From Elstera cyanobacteriorum (GTDB lineage: Bacteria > Pseudomonadota > Alphaproteobacteria > Elsterales > Elsteraceae): a stretch of DNA of 64,000 bases. The notes under the pieces are model-generated. The model was given only the letters and a program-made list of their open reading frames with translations. It was not told where the DNA came from and made no database searches. A program made the position numbers and the translations under genes. Numbering within the stretch: the stretch's first letter is position 1; every line of letters begins with the position of its first letter. The stretch lies in NCBI RefSeq assembly GCF_002251735.1, contig NZ_NOXS01000025.1, forward strand, positions 1-64,000, written 5' to 3'. Positions 48,158 to 58,361 of the stretch are shown here, one piece after another.

Positions 48158-48269
48158 GGACAAGGCAGCTCACGACGGAACCAAGGGGACGCGGAGGCGT
48201 CACACGAGCGGCTACCCTAATCCCGAAGTGTGACTCTTTCGGGTCAAACTGCTTAACACGCCTGTCATA

Positions 48270-48302
48270 CGCGGGCGGCGGCAAAGGGAAACACCGCCCG
48301 CG
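48270..48302 (-). terminator. hairpin downstream of the Bug-family gene
   Basis: A 9-bp GC-rich stem (CGCGGGCGG with CCGCCCGCG) and a 15-nt loop lies 16 bases beyond the stop codon. No U-run follows on the minus strand. Confidence 0.4.
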
Positions 48303-48318
48303 CAGGTTAGCAAAAAGA

Positions 48319-49299
48319 CTATTCGAGACTAATGTTGCGCGCCTTGATCAGCGGATGCCAATAGGCGCTTTCCGATGCAATGTAGGCCGAAAGTGCCTTT
48401 GCGTCGCTGGGGATCGGCTCCAGACCAAAGTCCAGCAGTTTCTTTGAAACCTCTGGGTTGGCTAGGGCCTTTTGCAGCTCGGCGGTTAGTTTCGACTGGA
48501 TAGCGGCGGGGGTGCCCGTCACCGTGACCAGCCCCTGCCACGCATAGGCCTCGATATCCTTATACCCAAGCTCCTGCAAGGTCGGCACATCTGGCAGGGC
48601 GGCTAGGCGGGTTTTGGAGAAAACCGCCAAGGGCTTCAGCCCGCCCGCCCGGATCTGCGGCAGGCCGACGGCGGCATCGGCGACCATCAGCGGTAGTTGG
48701 TTCGCCAGCACGTCCTGCACCGCCGGGGCGGCGCCGCGATAGGGGACATGGTTCATCGCAAGCCCGGCTTTTTCAATCAGCAGTTCCATGGCCAAATGAT
48801 GGGGGCTACCGATACCGGGCGAGGCATAATTGGTTTTGCTGGGCGCGGCCTTAATCGCCTCAAACAATTCTTGCGCGGTTTTCGCCGGGGTCTGGCTATT
48901 GACCACCAAAATAAGCGGGAAGCGCGCCATCAGACCAACCGGCGCGAAATCTTTCACCGGATCGTAGCGCGGTTTGGCAAACAGCGCCGAATTATAGACC
49001 AGCGAGCCATTGTCGCCAGAAAACAGCGTGTAGCCATCGGGCGGCGAGCGGGTGACGCTGGTGGCCGCGAGGACCGAGGCGGCGCCCGGCTGGTTTTCAA
49101 CGACGACCGGCTGTCCCAGGCTTTTCGACAGTTCGTTACCAATCACGCGGGCGAGAAAGTCCGACCCGCCGCCGGGTGGATAGCCGACGACCCAGCGCAG
49201 CGGGCGGCTTGGGTAGTCTTGAGCGTGCAGCGCGGGCGCCGCGCTCAGCGCCGCCAGCGTTACCGCCGCGAGGGCCGTTAGTTTACCGAAAGCGCGCAT
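48319..49299 (-). CDS. Bug/TctC-family periplasmic solute-binding protein
   Basis: 326 residues with a Sec signal peptide ending at APALHAQDYPSR. The conserved start of mature Bug proteins, YPSRPLRWVVGYPPGGGSD, and the PGAASVLAATSVTRSPPDGYTL region are both present. Such proteins bind carboxylates for a tripartite tricarboxylate transporter (TctABC), but no TctA or TctB gene is next to it, so it is an orphan binding protein that could partner a distant transporter or act as a sensor. Ligand unknown. Confidence 0.9.
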   Translation of the reverse strand: MRAFGKLTALAAVTLAALSAAPALHAQDYPSRPLRWVVGYPPGGGSDFLARVIGNELSKSLGQPVVVENQPGAASVLAATSVTRSPPDGYTLFSGDNGSLVYNSALFAKPRYDPVKDFAPVGLMARFPLILVVNSQTPAKTAQELFEAIKAAPSKTNYASPGIGSPHHLAMELLIEKAGLAMNHVPYRGAAPAVQDVLANQLPLMVADAAVGLPQIRAGGLKPLAVFSKTRLAALPDVPTLQELGYKDIEAYAWQGLVTVTGTPAAIQSKLTAELQKALANPEVSKKLLDFGLEPIPSDAKALSAYIASESAYWHPLIKARNISLE

Positions 49300-49392
49300 G
49301 ACCGTTTCCCCTGATGGTTATTAGTATCAGTTGAAACGAATGGACAAAATGACGCGTCTGTCAAGCCTGGCGGGGTTAACGCTTATTTCCCC

Positions 49393-49421
49393 TGTCTTCA
49401 ATTTTCCGTATAATGAAGACA
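49393..49421 (+). promoter_or_regulatory. parDE promoter and operator palindrome
   Basis: TGTCTTCA (49393-49400) and TGAAGACA (49414-49421) are a perfect 8-bp inverted repeat spaced by 13 bases. A consensus -10 hexamer TATAAT (49409-49414) lies inside the spacer and touches the right arm; no good -35 was found. ParD antitoxins repress their own operon by binding such palindromes over the promoter. Confidence 0.75.
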
Positions 49422-49444
49422 TTCACGAAGGATCGGAGGTAATC

Positions 49445-49699
49445 ATGACGCGCACGACAACCTTGACGGTCCGGGTTAGTGGAAGCCTAAGCGATTTCGT
49501 GGCCGCAAACGTTGATGAAAACGGCGCATATGAGAATGTCAGCGAGTATATCCGTGACCTGATCCGCCGTGATAAGGCACGGGCTGAGGATGAAGCATTC
49601 AAGCGGCTGAAGGCTGAGTTGACCTTGGCATTTTCCGCCCCTGAAACAACCTATCAACCGATGACCGCAGCGGATATCATTGCGCGCAATCGGCGTTGA
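49445..49699 (+). CDS. ParD-like antitoxin (ribbon-helix-helix)
   Basis: 84 residues from ATG 49445, with GGAGG upstream. The N-terminal half TLTVRVSGSLSDFVAANV and YENVSEYIRDLIRRDK form the ribbon-helix-helix that dimerises and binds DNA. The C-terminal half (LTLAFSAPETTYQPMTAADIIARNR) should wrap the toxin. Next comes the toxin gene 4 bases later. The promoter palindrome described above is its probable operator. Confidence 0.87.
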   Translation: MTRTTTLTVRVSGSLSDFVAANVDENGAYENVSEYIRDLIRRDKARAEDEAFKRLKAELTLAFSAPETTYQPMTAADIIARNRR

Positions 49700-49703
49700 C
49701 CCA

Positions 49704-50018
49704 ATGGCTGCCGTCCATATCCAGGAAGCGGCGGCCTTCCGCCTGGATGAAATTTATCGCTATACCCGTGATCGCTGGGGGGATGCCAAGGCTGCAGACT
49801 ATATCGACGGTCTTTTCGATGTTTTTACTCGCCTAGAAAACCACGCAGCTTTCTCGAAGCCGATTCCGGCAGAATTTGGGATTGATGGATTTTTTACGCG
49901 CTACCAATCTCACATCATTTATTGGCGTAGGCTATCCGATGGTTGCATCGGGATTGTGACAGTGCTTCACGTCCGAATGCATCAAATCGACCGATTCCGT
50001 GAAGCCTTTGATCTTTAA
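49704..50018 (+). CDS. ParE/RelE-family toxin
   Basis: 104 residues from ATG 49704; an in-frame TTG at 49680 would overlap parD. The fold is visible in EAAAFRLDEIYRYTRDRWGDAKAADYIDGLFDVF and the C-terminal beta-strands GFFTRYQSHIIYWRRLSDGCIGIVTVLHVRM. ParE toxins block DNA gyrase, while RelE cut mRNA; the sequence favours ParE because its partner is ParD-like and RelE catalytic residues are not evident. It ends 5 bases before the convergent hrpB stop. Confidence 0.85.
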   Translation: MAAVHIQEAAAFRLDEIYRYTRDRWGDAKAADYIDGLFDVFTRLENHAAFSKPIPAEFGIDGFFTRYQSHIIYWRRLSDGCIGIVTVLHVRMHQIDRFREAFDL

Positions 50019-50023
50019 AAGGA

Positions 50024-52525
50024 TCACCGCCCCTTCGCTTTAGCCTCCCGGTCCAGCGCCTTCTTTGTCCGGGTGGTCGGATCGGCGGCCAGCGGGTCTT
50101 CGGGCCAGACGTGGCGGGGGTATTGGCCGCGCATATCTTTCCGCACCTCGGCATAGGCGCCTTTCCAGAACCCGGCTAAATCGCGTGTGACCGCCAGCGG
50201 GCGGCGGGCGGGGGAGAGGAGATGCAGCAGCACCGGCGCCCGCCCATCACCCAAGCGCGGGGTTTCCGCGAGGCCGAACATTTCCTGCAAGCGCACAGCC
50301 AGCACGGGTTCGTCGCCGGAGTAATCGACGGCGACCTGCGAGCCGGTTGGCACGTCGATATGGGTGGGGGCGAGTCGGTCGAGGGCGCGCTGCTGTTCCC
50401 ACGGCAAAGCCTCGCGCAGGATTTGCGCCAGCGGCAGATTGTCGAGATGGCTCAGACGGCTCCGCCCGTCAAGATGGGGGCCGAGCCAGTCTTCGAGCGT
50501 GGCGAGCAGGGCGTCGTCGGACCAATCGGGCCAGTCCTCCCCCGTCGTGCGGCGGGCGAAGGCAACGCGCTGGCGCAGGGTTTCGGCGGCATCGGACCAG
50601 GGCAGACAGTGCAGCCCGATCTGGCGGATACCCTCCAGCAGCCCGGCGCGGACCAGATCGGCGGGCGGATTGGGGATCGGTTTATCGGCGAAGACCAGCG
50701 CGCCGAAGCGACGTTGACGGCGGGCGGCGACGGCGTTTTGCGCCTTATCCCAACTTACGCTATCGCGGTCCTCCATCCGGCTTGGGAAGAGCGCTTCCAC
50801 ATCGGCCTCCGTCAGCGGGGCGGCGAGGAAGATGCGGGCATTCGCCCGGTCGCCGTCGAGGGATGCTACGGCCAGCAACGGGGTGGTCGATTGCGGGTCT
50901 TCCAGCGGCAGCAGGGCCCCTTGGCCGCTCGATAGCCGAAACTGACCGGGCGGGCCGCGCCGCTGGGCGATTCGGTCGGGATAGGCGAGAGCGAGCAGGC
51001 GTCCGGCGTCGCGCGTGTCTAGCCGTTCATCGGGTCTCACGCCGATCTGGCGGCGAAACTGCGTTGCCTGCTGACGAATGGCGGCGGCGGCTTTGCGGTC
51101 AAGGTCCGGGTGGTTTTCCGCACCGATCAATAGGTCTAGCCGATGGATGAGATCGGTCGAGCGAGCGCCGCCGCGCGGTCGGATGGGGTCGCGATCGCCG
51201 AGGAGGGCGGCGAGCAAGCAGGCGAGGGCGCCGTCGCCCATCTCCCGCCCCTTGAGCATCAAATGCGCGAGGCGCGGATGGGCGCCCAGTTTCGTCATCG
51301 CCTGACCGTGCGGGGTAATCCGCCCGTCCGCCCCGAGAGCGCCGAGATCGGCTAGCAAGGCGCGGGCGCGGGCGAGCGCCGGGGCGGGGGGCGGGGTCAG
51401 CCAGCGCAAATCCTTGGCTTCCGCTCCCCAGGACGCGAGTTCAAGCGCGAGCGGCGCGAGGTCGGCGCTTTCGATTTCGGGCGGATGGAAGGGCAGCAGC
51501 CCGCGCTGCTCCGCCTCCGCCCACAGCCGATAACAAACGCCGGGACGTTGCCGCCCGGCGCGGCCCCGGCGCTGTTCGGCGGCGGCGGCGCTGACGCACA
51601 CGGTTTCAAGGCGGCTCATGCCCGTTGCGGGATCGAAGCTCGGGCGCCGCGACAGGCCAGCATCGATAACGATGCGGGTGCCGTCCAGGGTTACACTGGT
51701 TTCGGCAATGGCGGTGGAAAGCACCACTTTCCGCCGACCGGACGCGGCAGCGCGGAGCGCGCGGTCCTGATCGGCGAAGCTCAGCTCCCCCGCCAGGGTC
51801 AGTAGATCGACCGTTTCCGGCAAACTACCCTCAAGCGCGGCGGCAGTCCGGCGGATTTCCCCGGTTCCGGGCAGGAAGGCCAAAAGATCACCCTCTGCCT
51901 CCTCGCGCAGCGCCTGGCGCACGGCAGCGGCGACGCCCGGCTCCAGCCGGTCGGGCCGCCCGAGGTAGCGGGTTTCCACCGGATGCGCCCGCCCGTCGGA
52001 GGTCAGCAAGGGTGCAGCGTCCAGCAGGGCCGCGACGCCCGCGCCATCAAGGGTGGCGGACATGACCAACAGCCGCAGATCGTCCCGCAGGGCCGCGCGG
52101 GTTTCGAGCGCCAGGGCCAAGGCGAGATCGCTATCAGCATTACGTTCGTGAAACTCGTCGAACAGCACGGCGGCGACGCCGGATAATTCTGGATCGTCTT
52201 GGATTTGGCGCAGGAACAGCCCCTCCGTCACCACCTCCACGCGGGTTTTCGCCGAAACCTTGCTGTCGAGGCGCACGCGGTAACCGATGGTCTCCCCCAC
52301 CGTCTCTCCGATTTGCGCGGCCATGCGCTGGGCGGCGGCGCGGGCGGCGATGCGGCGCGGCTCCAGCATCACAATCTTACCGTCGCCGCGCCAGTCGGCC
52401 CCCAGCAGGGCCAAGGGAACGCGGGTGGTTTTCCCGGCGCCCGGCGGGGCTTGCAGCACCGCGCGGCCCTCCTGCGCAAGGGCGGTTAGAAGGTCTGGCA
52501 GCAGCGGTTCGATAGGCAGATCCAT
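50024..52525 (-). CDS. hrpB: ATP-dependent RNA helicase HrpB
   Basis: 833 residues. DEAH/DExH helicase motifs in order: Walker A APPGAGKTTRVPL (about 26-38), Walker B DEFH at 123-126, SAT (LLVMSATLDG) motif III and the QRRGRAGR motif VI region. The C-terminal HrpB-type domain follows. The Q/H in DEFH fits the HrpB group rather than HrpA. RNA-related role is assumed; physiological function is little known. It converges on parE and diverges from the yfgM gene. Confidence 0.92.
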   Translation of the reverse strand: MDLPIEPLLPDLLTALAQEGRAVLQAPPGAGKTTRVPLALLGADWRGDGKIVMLEPRRIAARAAAQRMAAQIGETVGETIGYRVRLDSKVSAKTRVEVVTEGLFLRQIQDDPELSGVAAVLFDEFHERNADSDLALALALETRAALRDDLRLLVMSATLDGAGVAALLDAAPLLTSDGRAHPVETRYLGRPDRLEPGVAAAVRQALREEAEGDLLAFLPGTGEIRRTAAALEGSLPETVDLLTLAGELSFADQDRALRAAASGRRKVVLSTAIAETSVTLDGTRIVIDAGLSRRPSFDPATGMSRLETVCVSAAAAEQRRGRAGRQRPGVCYRLWAEAEQRGLLPFHPPEIESADLAPLALELASWGAEAKDLRWLTPPPAPALARARALLADLGALGADGRITPHGQAMTKLGAHPRLAHLMLKGREMGDGALACLLAALLGDRDPIRPRGGARSTDLIHRLDLLIGAENHPDLDRKAAAAIRQQATQFRRQIGVRPDERLDTRDAGRLLALAYPDRIAQRRGPPGQFRLSSGQGALLPLEDPQSTTPLLAVASLDGDRANARIFLAAPLTEADVEALFPSRMEDRDSVSWDKAQNAVAARRQRRFGALVFADKPIPNPPADLVRAGLLEGIRQIGLHCLPWSDAAETLRQRVAFARRTTGEDWPDWSDDALLATLEDWLGPHLDGRSRLSHLDNLPLAQILREALPWEQQRALDRLAPTHIDVPTGSQVAVDYSGDEPVLAVRLQEMFGLAETPRLGDGRAPVLLHLLSPARRPLAVTRDLAGFWKGAYAEVRKDMRGQYPRHVWPEDPLAADPTTRTKKALDREAKAKGR

Positions 52526-52626
52526 GCCGCCGCTCTACACCGATTTGACGGCTGCTACCACAGTATTTGCCAAAGCCCCCGCGCCCGCGCTAAGGTCCGC
52601 CCGATTTGTGGTCCGGGAGTGGTGCG

Positions 52627-53280
52627 GTGAGCGATATTTTCCGCGAGGTTGACGAGGATCTGCGTACCGAACGGGCGCAGCAGCTTTGGCAGCGTCATGG
52701 CAAGCTGGCGGTCGGGGTGGCGGTTCTCGTCGTTCTGGGCGTGGCGGGCTATACGCTGTGGCAGCAGCGTGTGACCGAAAGCCGGATGAGCGCGGGCAGC
52801 CATTATGCCGAAGCGGAAAACGAGCTGGCGCGCGGCAATAAGGACCAAGCGGCGGCGGGCTGGGGCCTGCTGGTTCAGGAAGCCAAGGGCGACGGTTACG
52901 GCCTGCTCGCCCGCCTGCGCCTTGCCGCGCTTGCGGCGGAAAAGGGCGAGGCCACGGCGGCGGCCAGTCAGTATAAGGCCATTGCGGCCGATACGGCGGT
53001 GGCCCAGGAATACCGCGATCTCGCAACGCTTGGCGCGGCCCAGGCCGAAGCGGCGACGCTGACGCCCGACGCGCTCGAAACCGCGCTAAAGCCTTTGCTT
53101 GCCGATAATCATCCGCTGCGTGCCCAAGCGCGGGAGATTTTGGCGGCGGCTTTTCTGAAGGCTGGCAAGACTGACCAAGCCCGCACGCTGCTGGCGGCGA
53201 TTTCCGACGATCCCGGATCGCCGACAGGGGTGCGCGCCCGCGCGACCGAACTGTTGGCCGCCCTGGGGAAGGCGGGGTGA
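52627..53280 (+). CDS. yfgM: YfgM-like membrane-anchored TPR protein
   Basis: 217 residues from the GTG at 52627, with GGGAG 8 bases upstream. It has one N-terminal membrane segment (about 25-44, KLAVGVAVLVVLGVAGYTLW) and a periplasmic helical-repeat part. Gene order yfgM-bamB-der matches E. coli, where YfgM works with PpiD at the Sec translocon as a periplasmic chaperone helper. Its stop overlaps the bamB start (GTGA). Confidence 0.85.
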   Translation: MSDIFREVDEDLRTERAQQLWQRHGKLAVGVAVLVVLGVAGYTLWQQRVTESRMSAGSHYAEAENELARGNKDQAAAGWGLLVQEAKGDGYGLLARLRLAALAAEKGEATAAASQYKAIAADTAVAQEYRDLATLGAAQAEAATLTPDALETALKPLLADNHPLRAQAREILAAAFLKAGKTDQARTLLAAISDDPGSPTGVRARATELLAALGKAG

Positions 53281-54614
53281 GCCGGATGAATTCTGCCCTG
53301 CTGCGCCGCTCGACGGCGCTGATCGGTCTTGTCGCGGCATCGCTCGCGCTCGCTTCCTGCGGCGGTGGCTCGAAGAAGCCGCCCCTACCCGGCGAGCGGA
53401 TCGCCGTGCTGAAATCGACGACGGTGCTGGAAGCCGATGCCGCGTTGGCCGAGGCGACGGTCGAACTGCCACGCCCGGAAACCTATGCCGATTGGCCGCA
53501 GGCGGGGGCTTTCCCCGACCATGCCCGCCATCACCTTGCGCTGGGCGATCAGGTGACGCAGGCATGGACCGCGTCTATCGGCACCGGCTCGGCCCGTCGC
53601 CGGGCGTTGCAATCGCTGCCGGTGGTGGCGGATGGGAAGGTTTTCACAGTCGATAGCGAAGGCTATGTTAGCGCCCACGCCATCGGGGACGGGCGGCTGC
53701 TGTGGCGCGCGCCGACGATACCCGACGATGAGGATGATCCCACCGTTAGCGGGGCCGCCGCCTTTGCTGGGGGCAAGCTCTACGTCGCCACGGCGGCTGC
53801 GGAATTGGTGGCGCTCGACGCCGCAGACGGCAAAGAACTCTGGCGCAAGCCGCTGCCAGCTCCGGTGCGGGCCGCGCCGACGATTTCCGGCGACCGGATT
53901 TTTATTATCACTCTCGATAATCAAACCATCGCCCTGTCGCTTGACGATGGTAAGCGGCTGTGGGGCCATAGCGGCATTAGCGAAGTTGCCGGGCTGCTCG
54001 GCGGTGGTGCGCCTGCCGTGTCGGGCGATTATGTCGTCGTGCCCTATAGCTCGGGCGAGTTGTTTGCCCTGCGCTATGAAAACGGGCGCCTGCTGTGGGC
54101 CGATAATCTATCGGGCCTGCGCCAGTCGAACGCCGTCGCGGGGCTTGCCAATATTCGCGGTAATCCGGTGATCGACCGGGGCGTCGTTTTTGCGGCCAGC
54201 CACGCCGGGCGCCTGGGCGCCATCGAGCTGCGGACCGGCGAACGGATTTGGGACCGCGAGCTTTCGGTCCAGGAAGACCCGTGGGTCGCCGGGGAATATC
54301 TCTTCGTCGTCACCACCAATGGCGAGGTTGTGGCGCTTACCCGCACCGATGGCCGCATGCGCTGGGTACGCCCGCTGCAACGCTTCGCCGACGAGAAGAA
54401 CCAGAAAGAGCCGATCCGCTGGTCCGGCCCCGTGCTGGCGGGCGACCGGCTGCTGCTCACTAGCAGCGAGGGTAAGATCGCCGCCGTCTCCCCCTATACC
54501 GGCGAACTGCTGGGCGAGATGGGGATTCCCGGTGCGGCGGTTCTGCCGCCCATCGTCGTTGGTAAAACGCTTTATGTTCTAACCGAGGATGGCCGTCTTG
54601 CGGCCTATCGCTAA
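53277..54614 (+). CDS. bamB: outer membrane assembly lipoprotein BamB
   Basis: 445 residues from GTG 53277, overlapping the yfgM stop; ATG 53286 is an alternative. The lipobox LASC lipidates Cys28. The rest is an eight-bladed PQQ-type beta-propeller, with repeating blade motifs such as VYALDAADGKELW-like GxxxWRxPL segments (LWRAPTIPDDED, ELWRKPLPAPVRA). BamB scaffolds the BAM complex that inserts outer-membrane beta-barrels. It overlaps der by one base (TAATG). Confidence 0.92.
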   Translation: MSRMNSALLRRSTALIGLVAASLALASCGGGSKKPPLPGERIAVLKSTTVLEADAALAEATVELPRPETYADWPQAGAFPDHARHHLALGDQVTQAWTASIGTGSARRRALQSLPVVADGKVFTVDSEGYVSAHAIGDGRLLWRAPTIPDDEDDPTVSGAAAFAGGKLYVATAAAELVALDAADGKELWRKPLPAPVRAAPTISGDRIFIITLDNQTIALSLDDGKRLWGHSGISEVAGLLGGGAPAVSGDYVVVPYSSGELFALRYENGRLLWADNLSGLRQSNAVAGLANIRGNPVIDRGVVFAASHAGRLGAIELRTGERIWDRELSVQEDPWVAGEYLFVVTTNGEVVALTRTDGRMRWVRPLQRFADEKNQKEPIRWSGPVLAGDRLLLTSSEGKIAAVSPYTGELLGEMGIPGAAVLPPIVVGKTLYVLTEDGRLAAYR

Positions 54615-55993
54615 TGCCTGATTTGACCCTTCCCCCTATCGTCGCCATCGTTGGCCGCCCGAATGTGGGGAAATCCACCCTGTTCAACCGGCTGGTCGGC
54701 AAAAAACTGGCGATTGTCGATGATACGCCGGGCGTGACCCGCGACCGGCGCGAGGCCGATGGTCATCTCGGCGATCTCGAGTTCCGCGTTATGGATACGG
54801 CGGGGCTGGAGAATGCCACCGACGATTCGCTGCCCGCCCGCATGCGCCGTCAGACCGAACAGGCCTTGGCGGATGCCGATATTATCCTGTTTGTCATCGA
54901 TGGGCGCGCCGGGGTGACGGCGGACGATACCCATTTCGCCAACCTGCTGCGCCGGTCCAATCAGCCGATTTTGCTGCTGGTCAATAAGGCCGAAGGGCAG
55001 GCGGCGCGGGCTGGGTTCCTCGAAGCCTATGAGCTTGGCATCGGCGAGCCGATCCCCGTGTCTGCCGAGCATGGCGAGGGCATGGCCGATCTTTATCAGG
55101 CCCTGCGCCCGCTGATCCTGAAAGACCTGCCGGAGATTGAAGACGAGGCGACCGACGACGAGGATGAGGCCGCCGCCGCCCGTCGTCCGTTGCAGGTCGC
55201 GATTTGTGGTCGCCCGAACGTCGGTAAATCGACGATGATCAATCAGTTGCTGGGCGAAGACCGGCTGCTGACCGGGCCGGAAGCAGGGATTACGCGCGAC
55301 AGTATCTCTGTCTCTTTCACTCATCGTGATCGCGAGATGAAGCTGTTTGACACCGCCGGGCTGCGCCGCCGCCCGAAGGTGCACGATAAGCTTGAAAAAC
55401 TCTCGGTCGCCGATACGCTGCGCTCCATCCAATATGCCGAAGTGGTCATCATGGTGATCGACGGCACCCAGGGGCTGGATAAGCAGGATTTGAACATCGC
55501 CGCCAGTGTCATCGACGAAGGCCGCGCCATCGTGCTGGCGGTCAATAAATGGGACGCGGTGGAGAATAAGGACGAGCGGTTGCAGGAGATCAAAGATCGC
55601 CTGTCAATCTCGCTCACCCAGGTCAGTGGCATTCCCATCGTCACCTGCTCCGGCTTAACCGGGCGCAGCCTCAACGTGCTGCTCGATCAAGCCTTGCAGG
55701 CGCATAAGCGTTGGAACTTCCGCGTAACGACATCGAAGCTGAACCGCTGGCTGGAAGGGGCGCTGGAAGCCCATCAGCCGCCGCTGGTTTCGGGCCGCCG
55801 CATCAAGATCCGCTATGGAACGCAAATTAAGGCCCGCCCGCCGACGCTGGCGCTCTTCTGCACCAAAGCCTCGGAACTGCCGGATCATTATATCCGCTAT
55901 CTGGTGAACAGCTTCCGCGATACCTTCGACCTGCCGGGGGTGCCGATCCGCGTCGTGCTGCGCCAGCCGGATAATCCTTACGATGATGATTAA
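54614..55993 (+). CDS. der: ribosome biogenesis GTPase Der
   Basis: 459 residues with two tandem GTPase domains, each with GRPNVGKST (from about residue 14 and about 198) and DTAG switch motifs (MDTAGLEN; FDTAGLRR), then a C-terminal KH-like domain. It is needed for 50S ribosomal subunit maturation. The start shares one base with the bamB stop, so translation is coupled in the yfgM-bamB-der operon. Confidence 0.96.
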   Translation: MPDLTLPPIVAIVGRPNVGKSTLFNRLVGKKLAIVDDTPGVTRDRREADGHLGDLEFRVMDTAGLENATDDSLPARMRRQTEQALADADIILFVIDGRAGVTADDTHFANLLRRSNQPILLLVNKAEGQAARAGFLEAYELGIGEPIPVSAEHGEGMADLYQALRPLILKDLPEIEDEATDDEDEAAAARRPLQVAICGRPNVGKSTMINQLLGEDRLLTGPEAGITRDSISVSFTHRDREMKLFDTAGLRRRPKVHDKLEKLSVADTLRSIQYAEVVIMVIDGTQGLDKQDLNIAASVIDEGRAIVLAVNKWDAVENKDERLQEIKDRLSISLTQVSGIPIVTCSGLTGRSLNVLLDQALQAHKRWNFRVTTSKLNRWLEGALEAHQPPLVSGRRIKIRYGTQIKARPPTLALFCTKASELPDHYIRYLVNSFRDTFDLPGVPIRVVLRQPDNPYDDD

Positions 55994-56030
55994 CATACGA
56001 GGGGCGGGGAAATTCCCCGCCCCTCGTATG
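55994..56030. terminator. long palindrome between der and the chemoreceptor gene
   Basis: A perfect 18-bp inverted repeat around a single central base, between the convergent der and chemoreceptor genes. It is a natural bidirectional hairpin; U-runs are lacking, so it may be factor-assisted or may stabilise 3' ends. Confidence 0.65.
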
Positions 56031-56049
56031 GTACAGAGTCCGCGTTTTT

Positions 56050-58245
56050 CTACGCCGCCCCTTGGGTCTGGCTGGCGTAATCGGTTAGCGCGCCGTTGAG
56101 GTTGCCCGCCTCGCCCGAAAGGCTTTTGGCGGAATGGGTCAGCGTATCGGCAATCGATCCGGTGGTTTTCGCTTCGCTTAAGACCTGTTGGATCAAGCTG
56201 CTGGCCGTCTGTGCCTGGGTGGCGATCTGGCCGACGCGCGAGGCGACCTCGCTGGACGTCGCGTTGTGCTGTTCGACCGCCGAGGCGATGGAGGTTTGCA
56301 GCATATTCACTTCGGTCACGGCCGCGCGCACGGCTTCGAACCCACGCACGGTAGCCCCGAGGCTATCCCGAATAGCGTGGACCGTTTCGGCAATACGGCT
56401 GGTGGCGCTGGTCGTGCTTTCGGCGAGCTTCTTCACTTCCTGGGCGACGACGGCAAAGCCGCGCCCTGACTCGCCCGCCCGCGCGGCCTCAATCGTCGCA
56501 TTCAGCGCCAGCAGCTTGGTTTGATCCGCGAGGCTGGTGATGAATTGCACGATGCCATCCACTTCCGCCGCGCTCTCGGTGAGGGTTTTCACCGTATCGC
56601 CGGTTTCACCGAGGAAGCGGGTGGCGTTATCGGCGCTGCGCTGTGCGTCGGCGGCGCGCTGGCTGATTTCCTTGATCGCCGAGGTTAATTCCTCGGTCGC
56701 GCCGGAAACCTGCAAGGCGCTGCGGCTGCTTTCCGCCATCAAGCCGCCGACATCATCGGCCAGGGTGATCGTATGGCGCGAGCGTTCGATCAGCGAGGCG
56801 GCGACCTGATCGAGCGATTGCGCCTGGCGGGCAACGCTACCGGCGACCGTCTGCACGTCGGTCATCATCGCTTCCGCCTGACGGGCGGCGAGGATTTGTG
56901 CGGTCACGTCGATCCAGGTCAAGGCGAGCCCAACGAGGGCGCCACTACCGTCGCGCACGGGTTCGAGGTTGGCGGTCACATCGGTACTGCCGACCCGCAG
57001 GCGAAGATTGCGTAAGGCATCGCCGCTGCCGGACAGGCAGGCCTGCACCCGTTCGGCGCCAAGGCCCAGCAAGTCGCCGCTGGCGCGGTCGATGCTATGC
57101 GCTTCGCAGAAGCTGATCGCGGCGGGATTGAGGAAGGCGACGTGGCCGTGCTTATCCAGTAGCGCGGTCGGCGTTGGGCTGCCGTCGACCATCTGCTTCA
57201 ACTGCAGAACATTCTCGACGCTTTCGCGCAGATGGGCGAGGGCGCGCGCCATGACCGCCATTTCATCCGGTCCGGTCGGCGGAATCGCCTGTTTGGTATT
57301 GCCCGAGGCCACGGCTTCCATCACCTGCGCGAAAATCCCGAGGGGGCGGAAAACCGCAATCCGCAGCACGATGAACCCGCCGACGGCAACGACAACGGCG
57401 AGGATCAGCAAGGCCTGCTGGCTGTTACTCTGCACATCCGCTGCTTGCTGGGTAAAGTCATCGATCCCGCGCGTCAGGGCCAAACCGGCCCAGGGGCGAT
57501 TATTGCCGCCCATGAGGGTCGTGCGGGCGGTCGCAACATCACTCACCCCTTGGGGCAGACCTTCGCTCTTGAACACGCTCTGGTTTTTACCGTCAAAAAT
57601 CTCGACCGTACCATCGAGCGACGGGCCGATGCCTTCCAGCAGGTGCAGCGGATCGGTCACCACTTCCATGATGCCAAGAACACGGAAACCGCCGACCGGT
57701 ACAAAAATACTGTGCAGCGGGCGGCCTTCTGATGATTGCCAGAGAATTTCGAAGGCTTGGCGCTGGGCGCCGCGATCGCGAGCCTTCAATTGATCGAGAA
57801 GGGCTTGATCTTCCGTCGCGGTCGCCTTGCCGCCCTTGGTGGTGCGCGAGAGCAGAGCCATCTCCGGCGTGAAGATATTCACCGCAACCAGATTGATCTG
57901 CTGCTCGATCACCGGCGTCAGCGTGTAAAAAAGATCGGTCGTGAAGCCCAGCTTGGCCACGTCTTTCGCTTCGGTTGCCGGGGGCAGGTCGGTTGAGCGG
58001 CTCCATTCATTCGCGATAGGGGCGATACGTTCGCTATACACCCGCGTCATCTTATCGCGGACGAGATAGGTCAGGATTTTGCCAGTCGATGTGTTCAGCG
58101 TATCGGTGGCGAACGCCGTATAGGTCGTCAGCATATTGGCCTGTGTGTACCCGACGGCGGCGGCAACGATCAGGAATAATGTCACCAGCACGCGGCGGAG
58201 CGTCAGGCGCGGGGTCCAGACCGAAGGAATGCGATGCTCAGCCAT
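56050..58245 (-). CDS. membrane methyl-accepting chemotaxis protein with PAS domain
   Basis: 731 residues. TM1 at about 18-36, a large periplasmic sensor (about 40-285), TM2 at about 287-305, HAMP at about 306-360, a PAS domain at about 365-460 ([25 protein letters not shown]) and a signalling coiled coil with [20 protein letters not shown]. It senses an external ligand and an internal PAS signal and works through CheA/CheW. No che genes are nearby. The strongly structured element at 58362-58444 lies 117 bases upstream of its start, in its likely leader. Confidence 0.9.
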   Translation of the reverse strand: MAEHRIPSVWTPRLTLRRVLVTLFLIVAAAVGYTQANMLTTYTAFATDTLNTSTGKILTYLVRDKMTRVYSERIAPIANEWSRSTDLPPATEAKDVAKLGFTTDLFYTLTPVIEQQINLVAVNIFTPEMALLSRTTKGGKATATEDQALLDQLKARDRGAQRQAFEILWQSSEGRPLHSIFVPVGGFRVLGIMEVVTDPLHLLEGIGPSLDGTVEIFDGKNQSVFKSEGLPQGVSDVATARTTLMGGNNRPWAGLALTRGIDDFTQQAADVQSNSQQALLILAVVVAVGGFIVLRIAVFRPLGIFAQVMEAVASGNTKQAIPPTGPDEMAVMARALAHLRESVENVLQLKQMVDGSPTPTALLDKHGHVAFLNPAAISFCEAHSIDRASGDLLGLGAERVQACLSGSGDALRNLRLRVGSTDVTANLEPVRDGSGALVGLALTWIDVTAQILAARQAEAMMTDVQTVAGSVARQAQSLDQVAASLIERSRHTITLADDVGGLMAESSRSALQVSGATEELTSAIKEISQRAADAQRSADNATRFLGETGDTVKTLTESAAEVDGIVQFITSLADQTKLLALNATIEAARAGESGRGFAVVAQEVKKLAESTTSATSRIAETVHAIRDSLGATVRGFEAVRAAVTEVNMLQTSIASAVEQHNATSSEVASRVGQIATQAQTASSLIQQVLSEAKTTGSIADTLTHSAKSLSGEAGNLNGALTDYASQTQGAA

Positions 58246-58361
58246 GCCAGACCTTCCTTGCTAATACGACCGTATTCAAAAATGCATGCATGAAATGCGC
58301 CATCCGTCCTGAGACCAAGGGCCTGGGAGACGGCGGGAGGCATCTACCTATTCATCTAGAG

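Noticed and set aside
48187-48232. CACAC...GTGTG palindrome upstream of the EAL gene
   Set aside because: Arms are only five bases with a long spacer, easily chance.
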